A stretch of 64,000 nt of DNA, taken from the NCBI RefSeq assembly GCF_004514475.2, contig NZ_MYFO02000015.1, forward strand, positions 186,001-250,000, given 5' to 3'. How positions within the stretch are numbered: position 1 is the first letter of the stretch; the number at the start of each line of letters is the position of its first letter. Positions 53,143 through 60,800 of the stretch are shown here, one piece after another. The notes beneath the pieces are model-generated. The model had not been told where the DNA came from. It did no database searches and saw only the letters and a list, made by a program, of their open reading frames with translations. Both the position numbers and the translations under genes were made by a program. The DNA is from Paenibacillus athensensis. Lineage in GTDB: Bacteria > Bacillota > Bacilli > Paenibacillales > NBRC-103111.

Positions 53143-54171
53143 TCAGGCAAAGCCCTCCAGCACAATTTTGCCGATGGTGCGGCCGGATTCGACCAGGGCA
53201 TGGGCGTGGCGCAGTTGCTCCGCGTTGATCGGCGTCAAGCGCTCGGTCAGCGTCGTGCGCAGCTCTCCGGCGTCGATGCGCGCGGCTACTTCGTTGAGCA
53301 GGTGGTGCTGCTCGATCTGATCGGGCGTGCCGAACATCGGTCTTGTGAACATCAGCTCCCAGACAAAGGTGACGCTTTTGTTTTTCAGCAGATTCAGGTT
53401 CAGCGGCTGCTGCGTTTCGACAATCGAGCAGATTTTACCTTGCGGAGCAATCGCTTCAGCCATTGCGCTCCAGTGCTCGGCTGTTTGATTGAGGCAAAAA
53501 ATATAATCGACGGCGTTGAAGCCAAGCTCGCGCAGCTGCGGCACAAACGGCTCGTAGTGGCTGATCGTGTGCGCGGCGCCGTGCTGCTTGGCCCATGCGG
53601 CCGATTCGGGCCGCGACGCCGTGCCGATGACCGTCAATCCGGCTGCTCGGGCCAACTGGGTGGCAATCGAGCCGACGCCACCGGCAGCGCCGATGATCAG
53701 AATCGTGCGCCCGGCGTTTGCTTCCGGCGATTGCGCCACGCCAAGCCGGTCAAACAGCGCTTCCCATGCGGTAATCGTCGTTAACGGCAGCGCCGCAGCC
53801 TCGGCAAAATCAAGCGATGCCGGCTTGCTGCCGACAATCCGCTCATCGACCAGCTGATATTCGCTGTTGCTGCCGGCACGGGTAATGCTGCCGGCATAAT
53901 ACACCTCGTCGCCGGGCTGAAATAAGGTGCAATCGGGACCGATGGCTTCGACGACGCCTGCGGCGTCCCAGCCGAGCACGCGCGGCGCGGCTTCGGTGCG
54001 ATCCTTGGGCGCGCGGACCTTGACGTCTACGGGATTAACCGATACCGCTTTGACTTGCACAAGCAAATCGCGGCCTTGCGGCTGCGGCTTGGGCAACTGG
54101 ACGTCCTGCAGGCTTTCGGGATGCTCGATCGGCAAATAACGCTGCAGACCGACGGCTTTCATGTGAGACAT
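53143..54171 (-). CDS. Zinc-independent quinone oxidoreductase / enoyl reductase (MDR family)
   Basis: A 342-residue medium-chain dehydrogenase/reductase; start 54171 is chosen for AAAGGAAG six bases upstream. VSVNPVDVKVRAPKD, GWDAAGVVEAIGP, PLTTITAWEALFDRLG and the NADPH loop IIGAAGGVGSIATQLARAAG are present. The zinc-ligand cysteines of alcohol dehydrogenases are absent. Such enzymes reduce quinones or enals. It diverges from an HxlR regulator, as in quinone-responsive systems. Confidence 0.88.
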   Translation of the reverse strand: MSHMKAVGLQRYLPIEHPESLQDVQLPKPQPQGRDLLVQVKAVSVNPVDVKVRAPKDRTEAAPRVLGWDAAGVVEAIGPDCTLFQPGDEVYYAGSITRAGSNSEYQLVDERIVGSKPASLDFAEAAALPLTTITAWEALFDRLGVAQSPEANAGRTILIIGAAGGVGSIATQLARAAGLTVIGTASRPESAAWAKQHGAAHTISHYEPFVPQLRELGFNAVDYIFCLNQTAEHWSAMAEAIAPQGKICSIVETQQPLNLNLLKNKSVTFVWELMFTRPMFGTPDQIEQHHLLNEVAARIDAGELRTTLTERLTPINAEQLRHAHALVESGRTIGKIVLEGFA

Positions 54172-54209
54172 AACCATCTTCCTTTCCATAAATGAACTGG
54201 CACAACCCG

Positions 54210-54239
54210 ATTATATGTGATACCATCCAAATATGTAAG
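54210..54239 (-). promoter_or_regulatory. Promoter of the quinone oxidoreductase gene
   Basis: On the minus strand CTTACA (54239-54234), 18-base spacer, TATAAT (54215-54210). Confidence 0.5.
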
Positions 54240-54270
54240 TACGCACATTTTTGTGGTGTAGTATCAATTT

Positions 54271-54301
54271 GTATACTATGGTTTTGAAGGTGAAAGTATA
54301 C
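54271..54301. promoter_or_regulatory. Paired GTATAC palindromes in the HxlR/quinone reductase region
   Basis: Two GTATAC hexamers (54271-54276, 54296-54301) are 25 bp apart, on opposite sides of the promoter region. They are candidate HxlR half sites. Confidence 0.45.
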
Positions 54302-54313
54302 ATATGAAATGGA

Positions 54314-54365
54314 TGCACCTGATTGTTGCACATCATTGTTGCACCTGATTGTTGCGCATGAATGG
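54314..54365 (+). repeat. 13-bp tandem iterons (4 copies) upstream of the HxlR gene
   Basis: TGCACCTGATTGT, TGCACATCATTGT, TGCACCTGATTGT and the degenerate TGCGCATGAATGG follow head to tail, ending at the RBS of the HxlR gene. Confidence 0.8.
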
Positions 54366-54379
54366 ATGGGAGGTACGGT

Positions 54380-54760
54380 ATGAGCAACCAGATAAACGGA
54401 CCGGCGGCATGCCCGAGCGATGCGGGTTGTCCTGTGGTATTCACGCTCGATGTCATTGGCGGCAAGTGGAAGGGTGTGCTGCTCTATCATTTATTGGAGG
54501 GGACCAAGCGCTTTAACGAGTTTCGTAAAATTTGCCCGGAAATCACCCAGCGCATGCTGACGCTCCAGCTTCGCGAGCTGGAAGCCGACGGCATTGTACA
54601 CCGCGAGGTGTATCAACAGGTGCCTCCCAAAGTGGAATATTCGCTCACGGAATTCGGGCTGACGCTGGCCCCGATCATTCGCAGCATGGCGGCATGGGGA
54701 GCCACCTACCGGACAACGGTGGAAAGCCGAAGAAAGCGAAATGCCCTCAAAGACGGCTAG
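54380..54760 (+). CDS. HxlR-family (DUF24) winged-helix regulator
   Basis: A 126-residue regulator; ATG 54380 with GATGGGAGGT upstream. CPVVFTLDVIGGKWKGVLLYHLLEGTKRFNEFRK and ITQRMLTLQLRELEADGIVHREVYQQVPPKVEYSLT are the HxlR signature. N-terminal Cys pair (ACPSDAGCPVV) is the type that senses quinones or oxidants in the YodB/HypR group. It is divergent from a quinone reductase, its likely target. Confidence 0.93.
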   Translation: MSNQINGPAACPSDAGCPVVFTLDVIGGKWKGVLLYHLLEGTKRFNEFRKICPEITQRMLTLQLRELEADGIVHREVYQQVPPKVEYSLTEFGLTLAPIIRSMAAWGATYRTTVESRRKRNALKDG

Positions 54761-54917
54761 CACGGTCTGACAGCCGCTGTACGGCGGGCACCGCGCTCCA
54801 AGAGTCGCGCGTGGTGCTGACCTTGTATACCTCTGCTGCTCTGGAGGAAGGTTCGACTGCTTCCGGCTGCCCCGGACGGGCTGAGCGATTCTGGCAAGCC
54901 CGACGAGCCTGGCGGCG

Positions 54918-55586
54918 CTATGGGTTGTCCGGGCGAATCGACGAATCCGGGGCCGCTCGCTCTGTACGATGCAGGCTTCCATCGCCGGCAGGCTCCGGCA
55001 GACTGGCTTGTTCGCGGTAAGCCGAAGGGGTTGAGCCGGTGATTCGTTGGAATGCCGCGGCAAAATATGACGCGCTCCGAAAGCCGACCTGCCGGGCAAT
55101 GGCAGCCATCGGCTCTTTGCTGTGCGCAAGCAGGCGGCGCGCTTCGGCGATCCGCAGCTCCAGCGCATACTGCGCGGGGGATTGGCCGCAGGCTCTGGAA
55201 AATACGCGCTGCAGGTGAAAAGCGCTCAGGTTCAACAGGGCGGCCAGCTCCGTCAGTGTGAACGGCTGGTTCAGCCGTTGCCCGATCAGCCGTTTGGCTT
55301 CTGCCACGAGCGTCAGATCGGGGCTGAGCGCTCCTCCGCTTTCCGGACGGCATCGCTTGCAGGGGCGGAAGCCGTCGGCGACAGCTTCGCGTACTCCGGC
55401 GTAGAAGACAATATGCTCCGGCTTCGGTGTTCGGGAGCGGCAGGAGAGCCGGCAGCAAATGCCGGTCGTACAGACGCCCATGATATAGATGCCGTCATAT
55501 GCCGTATCCCGCTCCAGGACCGCAACGTACAGCCTGCCGGACTGCTCGGCGCTCAGTGCCAGCTGTAACGGACGTTTGTGGTTCAT
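54918..55586 (-). CDS. adaA: AdaA-type methylphosphotriester-DNA methyltransferase / AraC-type activator
   Basis: A 222-residue protein; ATG 55586 with AGGAGGTGG. Residues about 28-85 are the Ada zinc domain: the methyl-acceptor Cys and zinc Cys in TTGICCRLSC and FRPCKRC. Residues about 100-195 are an AraC-type double HTH (LAALLNLSAFHLQRVFSRACGQSPAQYALELRIAEARRLL). Methyl transfer to the N-terminal Cys switches it into an activator of ada-regulon genes. The neighbouring ogt and alkA genes are the expected targets. Confidence 0.93.
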   Translation of the reverse strand: MNHKRPLQLALSAEQSGRLYVAVLERDTAYDGIYIMGVCTTGICCRLSCRSRTPKPEHIVFYAGVREAVADGFRPCKRCRPESGGALSPDLTLVAEAKRLIGQRLNQPFTLTELAALLNLSAFHLQRVFSRACGQSPAQYALELRIAEARRLLAHSKEPMAAIARQVGFRSASYFAAAFQRITGSTPSAYREQASLPEPAGDGSLHRTERAAPDSSIRPDNP

Positions 55587-55655
55587 CGCGTCCACCTCCT
55601 GTTTTCAGTATACCCGCTGCGGCTGTAGATTTCTTGCTCTCCTATTGCCGGGCTC

Positions 55656-55684
55656 TTATCAAAGCTGCGAGCGCTGACTATAAT
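55656..55684 (+). promoter_or_regulatory. Sigma-A promoter of ogt-alkA
   Basis: TTATCA (55656-55661), 17-base spacer, TATAAT (55679-55684). The divergent adaA gene has TATACT without a good -35, as expected for an activator-dependent promoter. Confidence 0.7.
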
Positions 55685-55721
55685 GGGCTTATTCAAGCTT
55701 TGGTCAAAAGGAGGTTTTGTC

Positions 55722-56285
55722 ATGCTCGAACACAGCGGCGCGTTATATTGGACGCAGCTGCGCCATCGCCTGCTCGGCGAGCGCACCTTATATATGCTGG
55801 CGACGGAGCAAGGTCTGGCCCGCATCACATGGCCCGAGGAAACGATGGATGCGCTGCTGCGCTGGCGTGATCGCCATGCGCCGGGCGCGGGGCTGATCGC
55901 GGACGCCGGACGTCTCGCTTTTTATGCCGAACAGCTGACTGCATATCTGCAAGGCGAGCGGCAGCGCTTTACGCTGCCGCTGGATCTGCGGGGCACGCCG
56001 TTTCAGCTGGCGGTCTGGGAGGAACTGCAGCGTATCCCGCATGGCGAAGCGCGCTCGTATTCACAGGTGGCTGTATCGCTTGGCCGCCCCCGGGCGGTAC
56101 GGGCTGTCGGCACGGCCAACGGCGCCAATCCCGTGCCGATCGTCGTGCCATGCCATCGGGTGATGGGCAAAAACAATGAGCTGACCGGATTTCGCGGCGG
56201 GCTTTCCATGAAAGCGGCGCTGCTCCGGCTGGAAGGAGTGGAGAGCTTTGCCGTCAAGGGACATGCACGTTATCAGGATTGCTGA
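55722..56285 (+). CDS. ogt: O6-methylguanine-DNA methyltransferase (Ogt/AdaB type)
   Basis: A 187-residue protein; ATG 55722 with AAAGGAGG. The methyl-acceptor Cys is in PCHRVMGKNN, preceded by GTPFQLAVWEELQRIPHGEARSYSQVA. It repairs O6-alkylguanine by suicide methyl transfer. It overlaps the alkA start. Confidence 0.95.
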   Translation: MLEHSGALYWTQLRHRLLGERTLYMLATEQGLARITWPEETMDALLRWRDRHAPGAGLIADAGRLAFYAEQLTAYLQGERQRFTLPLDLRGTPFQLAVWEELQRIPHGEARSYSQVAVSLGRPRAVRAVGTANGANPVPIVVPCHRVMGKNNELTGFRGGLSMKAALLRLEGVESFAVKGHARYQDC

Positions 56286-57495
56286 AGATTACAGCTTTGC
56301 TCAGGTGCTCGGATATTTGCAGCGCTCCTCGCTGGAATGTCTGCATGCGGTGACGGAGGAGGGACGGCTGATCAAGGCGTTTGACGCCGGGGGGCGCTTG
56401 CTGCTGCTGGAGATTGGCGCAGGCGTTGAGCCGGCAACGCTGGAGGTGCGCTTGCTCGCTGAAGGCCGGGAGACGGGGCCGCAGCGGCAGGCTGCTGTGC
56501 GCGGGGAGCTCATGGCCGTCGGACTGCAGGAGCGCACAGACGAGCTCGCTGCTGCCTGCCGCTGCAGCGAAGGAGGCGCGGCCAACGGAGACGCGGTCGT
56601 CAGCGAAGCCGGTGCGACCAGTGGAGAAGTGGTTGGCAGCGAAGCCGGTGCGGCCAGTGGAGACGCGGTCGTCAGCGAAGCCGGTGCGACCAGTGGAGAC
56701 GCGGTCGTCAGCGGAGCCGGTGGGACCAGTGGAGACGTGGTCGTCAGCGAAGCCGGTGGGACCAGTGGAGACGCGGTCGGCAGCGAAACCAACGCGACCA
56801 GCGGAGACGCCACCGCATCCGCGGGCATCGATGAAGCGGTCATCGCGCTTGTGCGGGAGTGGCTGGATGCCGATGTGGAGCTGGCGCCATTTTATGAGCT
56901 GGGCCTTGCGGATGAAGTGCTGCGCGAGGTGGTTGAACGCGGACGGGGCTTGCGAATCGTTGGTATTCCCGATCTGTTCGAAGCGCTCGTATGGGCGATT
57001 ATGGGCCAGCAGATTAACCTGACGTTTGCCTACAAGCTGAAGCGCAGCTTTGTTGAAGCATTTGGCCGTTCACTGGAGCATGAAGGGCGGCGCTACTGGC
57101 TGTTCCCGACGCCGGAGCGGATTGCGGCCGTGGAGCCCGGCGAGCTGACAGCGATGCAGCTGAGCGCAAGCAAGACGCAATGTATGCTGACAACGGCGCG
57201 CTTGATGGCCTGCGGCGAGCTGAATAAAGCGGCGCTGGCGGCTGCAGAGCCCGAAGCGGCCGTGGCGGCGCTGACGGCCATCCGCGGTATCGGGCCGTGG
57301 ACGGCCCACTACGTGTCGATGCATTGCTTGCGCCATCGCGACGCCTATCCGGCAGAAGACGCGGGTTTGCATAACGCGCTGCGAACCCGGCTCGGTCTGC
57401 CGGGCAAACTGCCTGTAAGCGTCGTGCGCGAGCTGGGCGAGCGCTGGCGGCCTTGGCGGGCCTATGCGGTTTTTTACCTGTGGAATATTCACTGA
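56263..57495 (+). CDS. alkA: DNA-3-methyladenine glycosylase AlkA with in-frame repeat insertion
   Basis: A 410-residue glycosylase; ATG 56263 is used, TTG 56248 (after GGAAGGAGTGG) is a valid alternative. N-terminal AlkA_N domain (about 1-105) is followed by an inserted low-complexity region of about 80 residues made of 12-residue repeats (GDAVVSEAGATS), then the HhH-GPD fold: MGQQINLTFAYKLKRSF, helix-hairpin-helix LTAIRGIGPWTAHYVSM and catalytic Asp in AYPAEDAGL. It excises alkylated bases. The repeat separates two domains that are normally contiguous, so it probably acts as a linker and may vary in length between strains. Confidence 0.9.
   Translation: MHVIRIAEDYSFAQVLGYLQRSSLECLHAVTEEGRLIKAFDAGGRLLLLEIGAGVEPATLEVRLLAEGRETGPQRQAAVRGELMAVGLQERTDELAAACRCSEGGAANGDAVVSEAGATSGEVVGSEAGAASGDAVVSEAGATSGDAVVSGAGGTSGDVVVSEAGGTSGDAVGSETNATSGDATASAGIDEAVIALVREWLDADVELAPFYELGLADEVLREVVERGRGLRIVGIPDLFEALVWAIMGQQINLTFAYKLKRSFVEAFGRSLEHEGRRYWLFPTPERIAAVEPGELTAMQLSASKTQCMLTTARLMACGELNKAALAAAEPEAAVAALTAIRGIGPWTAHYVSMHCLRHRDAYPAEDAGLHNALRTRLGLPGKLPVSVVRELGERWRPWRAYAVFYLWNIH
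56587..56820 (+). repeat. 36-bp tandem repeat (six copies plus partial) within alkA
   Basis: Six consecutive 36-base units, 56587-56802, then a partial seventh, encode the consensus GDAVVSEAGATS. Units differ by a few substitutions. The length is a multiple of three, so copy changes keep frame. Confidence 0.92.
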
Positions 57496-57515
57496 TGGCG
57501 GCACGCGAACAAGCA

Positions 57516-57558
57516 GGCAGCTTCCGGACAGTCTGACCGGAGGTTGTCTTTTTTTCTA
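57516..57558 (+). terminator. Intrinsic terminator of ogt-alkA
   Basis: GGCAGCTTCCGG - ACAGTCTGA - CCGGAGGTTGTC (with GU pairs) followed by a T-run. Confidence 0.65.
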
Positions 57559-57585
57559 TTCCTTTTTCCCAGAATTTGCGATATA

Positions 57586-57600
57586 TTAGGTATTACCTAA
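57586..57600 (+). promoter_or_regulatory. Inverted repeat TTAGGTA-T-TACCTAA before the XRE gene
   Basis: A perfect 7+1+7 dyad 40-55 bases before the start, a likely autoregulatory operator of the XRE protein. Confidence 0.55.
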
Positions 57601-57640
57601 TTATTTAAGGTGCTAACTAATGGCGGAGGGGATGATGACG

Positions 57641-57883
57641 ATGCTGGAATGGATGCTGCGCAAGGTGATGACGGAGCGGGGCGTCTGGACGGGAGCGGCG
57701 TTAGCCCGACTTTTGGAGGATAAAGCGGACTATCGGTTGTCTGCGCCCTCGATCAGCGCGCTGCTGGGCGGACCGCCCAAGCAGATGAAAGCGGACACGC
57801 TGGACGCGTTATGTACGGCACTGGAATGCACGCCTAACGATTTGTGGGTATACACGCCGCCAAAGCGGGCGAAGGGAGCGTGA
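57641..57883 (+). CDS. Small XRE-family helix-turn-helix regulator
   Basis: About 80 residues; ATG 57641 has GGAGGGG nine bases before it, while ATG 57620 with AAGGTG is possible. The HTH is LEWMLRKVMTERGVWTGAALARLLE ... LSAPSISALLGGPPKQMKADTLDALCTALECTPNDLWVY (shown in parts), the YozG/Cro type. It ends five bases before the peptide deformylase start, so the two are an operon. Confidence 0.85.
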   Translation: MLEWMLRKVMTERGVWTGAALARLLEDKADYRLSAPSISALLGGPPKQMKADTLDALCTALECTPNDLWVYTPPKRAKGA

Positions 57884-57888
57884 GGACG

Positions 57889-58410
57889 ATGGCTGTGAAG
57901 GAAATTTTGCCTTTTGGCGACGCCGTGCTGCGAAAGACGGCAAGAGAAGTGGAGCTGCCGCTGTCTCCGAAGATGCTCAAGCTGCTCGACGATATGGCCG
58001 AAACGCTGTATGCCGCCGACGGGCGGGCCGGTTTGGCTGCACCGCAGGTAGGGATTTTGCGCCGGCTGATCGTACTCGATTGCGGCGATGGACTGGTGGA
58101 GCTGATTAATCCGGAAATTGTCGAGGCTCGCGGCGAGCAAATCGGGCTGGAGGCTTGTCTGTCTTATCCGGGCTTTATGGGCAACGTCAAGCGCGCCCAA
58201 TATGTGCGCGTCAAAACCTTCAACCGGCAGGGAGAGACGGTGATGCTGGAGGGAGAGGGCTTTACCGCCCGCTGTTTTCAGCATGAAATCGATCATTTAA
58301 ACGGTGTTCTGTTCGTGGACCGCATGACGGATCGCTGGCTTGTTCATGAGCAAACGCAAGCGACGATGCCGTTGCTGGATGTCATCAAGCTGACGAATAG
58401 CGGTTTATAA
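57889..58410 (+). CDS. def: Peptide deformylase
   Basis: A 173-residue metalloenzyme; ATG 57889 with GTGAGGACG. Metal ligands C90 (EACLSYPG), H132 and H136 (QHEIDHLNG) and catalytic E133, Q53 (GLAAPQVG) are present. Motif 1 has R46-A47-G-L-A-A-P-Q and motif 2 has A89 where the family is usually G-x-G-x-AAPQ and EGCLS. It removes N-formyl from nascent proteins. It is linked to an XRE regulator rather than to fmt. Confidence 0.9.
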   Translation: MAVKEILPFGDAVLRKTAREVELPLSPKMLKLLDDMAETLYAADGRAGLAAPQVGILRRLIVLDCGDGLVELINPEIVEARGEQIGLEACLSYPGFMGNVKRAQYVRVKTFNRQGETVMLEGEGFTARCFQHEIDHLNGVLFVDRMTDRWLVHEQTQATMPLLDVIKLTNSGL

Positions 58411-58608
58411 ACGGCTGTTTCCGATAGTGACGAGAATGACGCTTGACAGACAGACAGAGCGAAGCAGAGCAGAGCGGGGCGGAAATCAAGCTTGGCAGGC
58501 AGCGCGCGAACAGCAGGCGGAGCTTTGCGCTCCGCACGCTGTGTGGCTGTGTATGCGGCCCGCGGTGTCAGGCGGTGCTCCAAAGAAATCGTTTTCATTT
58601 TGACGGAT

Positions 58609-58640
58609 AAAAAACAGCCCCAGACAGAATCTGCGGCCGA
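58609..58640 (-). terminator. Possible terminator of the DUF4183 genes
   Basis: On the minus strand CC-CAGA - TTCTG - TCTG-GG hairpin followed by TTTTTT. Confidence 0.45.
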
Positions 58641-58654
58641 AGGGAGTTCGCGGG

Positions 58655-59074
58655 TCAGCTGGTGATTGTAATGATTGGCGCGGAGATGGTAGGCTCTACG
58701 GTAATCGCGGAAGTGGTGTTGCTGAAATCGGCTACCTCCAGTACAACGGGCGCGCCTTCCGGGATGGCGATGGTTGCCAGCGTCAGTTCAGCCGTCGTCA
58801 GCGCGGACAGTCCGCCTTCCTGTAGCATACCGTTGACGTAAACGTTGTAGTAGCCGTCTGTAGGAGGAGCGGGCAAATCGGTAATGGCGTTGCCGTCGTC
58901 GTCGACGAAGCTGGCTGCCGGAATTGTCGTATCCGTTGCGCCGATCATTCCGGCGTCGATGACGGCTACGAAGCGAGTTACGGCTGGCGAGACGGTTGTT
59001 TCCACAGTTCCGCCTGTGGCCACAGGAGCGGAGGCAACAGCGGTGATATAAGGTTTGATCAAGGAAACAGGCAT
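58655..59074 (-). CDS. DUF4183-domain protein (spore surface type)
   Basis: A 139-residue protein; ATG 59074 has AAAGGGGGTGAAC upstream. The domain pattern 'IDAGMIGATDTTIPAASF', 'YYNVYVNGMLQEGG' and a Thr/Ser/Ala-rich surface match DUF4183, found in spore/exosporium-associated proteins of Bacillales. No cysteines. Last gene of a two-gene operon with another DUF4183 protein. Confidence 0.85.
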   Translation of the reverse strand: MPVSLIKPYITAVASAPVATGGTVETTVSPAVTRFVAVIDAGMIGATDTTIPAASFVDDDGNAITDLPAPPTDGYYNVYVNGMLQEGGLSALTTAELTLATIAIPEGAPVVLEVADFSNTTSAITVEPTISAPIITITS

Positions 59075-59090
59075 GTAGTTCACCCCCTTT

Positions 59091-59522
59091 CTAGCGTAAA
59101 ATCCTGACGAACTGCGCAATGACAGGCGTACCCTTGGCCGGGGCGTCGCTGGTCAGCAGGGTGATTTCTCCGCTTCGTTGGGTATATAGCGAGGCTGGTT
59201 GAAGCACGCCGTTTACGAATACGTTGGTATACGACAGCAGCTGCGGATCGGGAATCGGCGAAGAGCTGTAGCCTTCGACGGCGTTCTGGTCGACAAAGCT
59301 TTTTTGCTGGCCGTCTGCAACTGCGTAAAAGGTGCTGATTTCCGTCCGCAGCTTGGTTGGCGGGAGCGGCTTGGGCGCCGGAGGGCGGGGCTTGGGTCGC
59401 GGTCGGGGACGTGGATGTGGACGGGGGCGGGGGCACGGCTTGGGAGGCTTCTTGCGCTTGCAAACGGGACGGCAGATGGGCCTGCAGGTACAGACGGCCC
59501 GGCAGGTGCATTTTTTTCGCAT
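59091..59522 (-). CDS. DUF4183-domain protein with Cys/Arg/Pro-rich N-terminus
   Basis: A 143-residue protein. Residues 1-24 have six Cys in CRAVCTCRPICRPVCK-type pattern; residues 25-50 are an Arg/Pro repeat (PRPRPHPRPRPRPKPRP) encoded by a 6-bp tandem repeat; residues about 60-143 are DUF4183 (YAVADGQQKSFVDQNAVEG, NVFVNGVLQPASLY). The basic Cys-rich head could crosslink it to the spore coat by disulfides. It precedes the other DUF4183 gene by 16 bases. Confidence 0.85.
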   Translation of the reverse strand: MRKKCTCRAVCTCRPICRPVCKRKKPPKPCPRPRPHPRPRPRPKPRPPAPKPLPPTKLRTEISTFYAVADGQQKSFVDQNAVEGYSSSPIPDPQLLSYTNVFVNGVLQPASLYTQRSGEITLLTSDAPAKGTPVIAQFVRILR

Positions 59523-59658
59523 ATCGAATCACCCGGTTCGTGTTATATAATAAACAAGATATGAAAATATTTTACAGCCACCTGTACGGGTGCGTAGAAA
59601 GTCGCGTTTTTCGACAAAATGGTGATTCGCATAGAGGACAAGAATAGGAGATGACCCG

Positions 59659-60564
59659 ATGGCCATTGTTATTGAAAGCAGCCGGCTGCGCGTCGAAATC
59701 GACGAGCCGGGAGTTTTATATAGAGGTTCGCGATTTGACTGGACCGGCTTTGTCCGTCAGGTGACGCTGACAGAGGGCGGCCACACCTACTGCTCGATGG
59801 AAAATCTGCTGCCCGGGATTGGTTCAGGCGGCATTGGTTTATGCAACGAATTCGGCATGTTTGAGGTGTTCGGCTATGAGGAGGCCCAACCGGGCGAAGC
59901 GTTCGTCAAGGCGGGCGTTGGACTGCTGACAAAGCTGGACGATCAGCCGTATGATTTTTTGCAGCCGTATCCGGTCGCAGCGCCTTTTCCGATCCGGATG
60001 CAGCAGGAAGCGGACAACGTGCGTTTTGTGCAGGACGCCCTGCCGTGCAGCGGTTACGCGTTCCGCTTGGAAAAGCAGCTTCGCGTCGCAGACGGCGGCT
60101 TGACGATTTCCTATGCGCTGCACAATGTCGGCGAGCGCGTGCTGGACATGGAGGAATACACGCATAACTTTCTGGCCACCGATATGCGCCAGCCCGGACC
60201 GGATTATGCGCTGCGCTTTTGCCGGGCAGTGACGCCGGAGCCGTGGATTTGTAAGGGGACGCTGGAGATGCTGCAATTTGACGGCAGCGATATTCGCTGG
60301 AACTATCCGGCGGAAGCGATGTTCGCTTGCCGGTTGTCCGGAGAAGCGGGCGCAGACGAAGCCGCTTATTATTGGGAGCTGACGAATGCCGCTTCCGGCG
60401 TCGGCGTGCGCGAATCCGGCAGCGCGCCGGTCGGCCGTCTGGCGCTGTGGGGCGTACCGCATGCGGTCAGCCCGGAGGTATTTGTGAACGTCAAGGTGGA
60501 GCCAGGGCAGTCGCAGCGCTGGTCGCGGACGTATGCGTTTTTCCGGTTGGAGGAGCGGGCGTGA
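59659..60564 (+). CDS. Aldose 1-epimerase-superfamily protein
   Basis: A 301-residue beta-sandwich protein. Segments 'LLPGIGSGGIGLCNEFGMFEVFGYEEA' (in parts), 'YAFRLEKQLRVADGGLTISYALHNVGE' and 'EEYTHNFLATD' are typical of galactose-mutarotase-fold proteins; a His in YTHNF and Glu in WGVPHA...E near the end could be the acid-base pair. It may bind or epimerise sugars. No sugar genes adjoin it. Confidence 0.72.
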   Translation: MAIVIESSRLRVEIDEPGVLYRGSRFDWTGFVRQVTLTEGGHTYCSMENLLPGIGSGGIGLCNEFGMFEVFGYEEAQPGEAFVKAGVGLLTKLDDQPYDFLQPYPVAAPFPIRMQQEADNVRFVQDALPCSGYAFRLEKQLRVADGGLTISYALHNVGERVLDMEEYTHNFLATDMRQPGPDYALRFCRAVTPEPWICKGTLEMLQFDGSDIRWNYPAEAMFACRLSGEAGADEAAYYWELTNAASGVGVRESGSAPVGRLALWGVPHAVSPEVFVNVKVEPGQSQRWSRTYAFFRLEERA

Positions 60565-60800
60565 AGGTGTGCCGGACCGGGGACGCAATGACACATGGCG
60601 GAGCGCGGACGCGACCGATACATGGCGGAGCGATTGTCTTCCGCGCAACGCGCAACTCCCAGAGCGCGGTGCCAATCGTCAGAGGCACACGGCATGGGCG
60701 CAGCGGGATCAGGGGGTAATCCGGGCTTGGGCGGGACTGGCCCGCCGACCAAGAGGTAACCAAGAACCGGAAACGTGATGCGAAAAAAAGGAGGATGTGT

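Noticed and set aside
54314-54365. Plasmid-type replication origin from iterons
   Set aside because: No Rep gene or DnaA boxes nearby; the iterons lie in a promoter region of a regulator.
56587-56820. Possible CRISPR array (36-bp repeat)
   Set aside because: Units are directly adjacent with no spacers and encode a regular peptide in frame with alkA.
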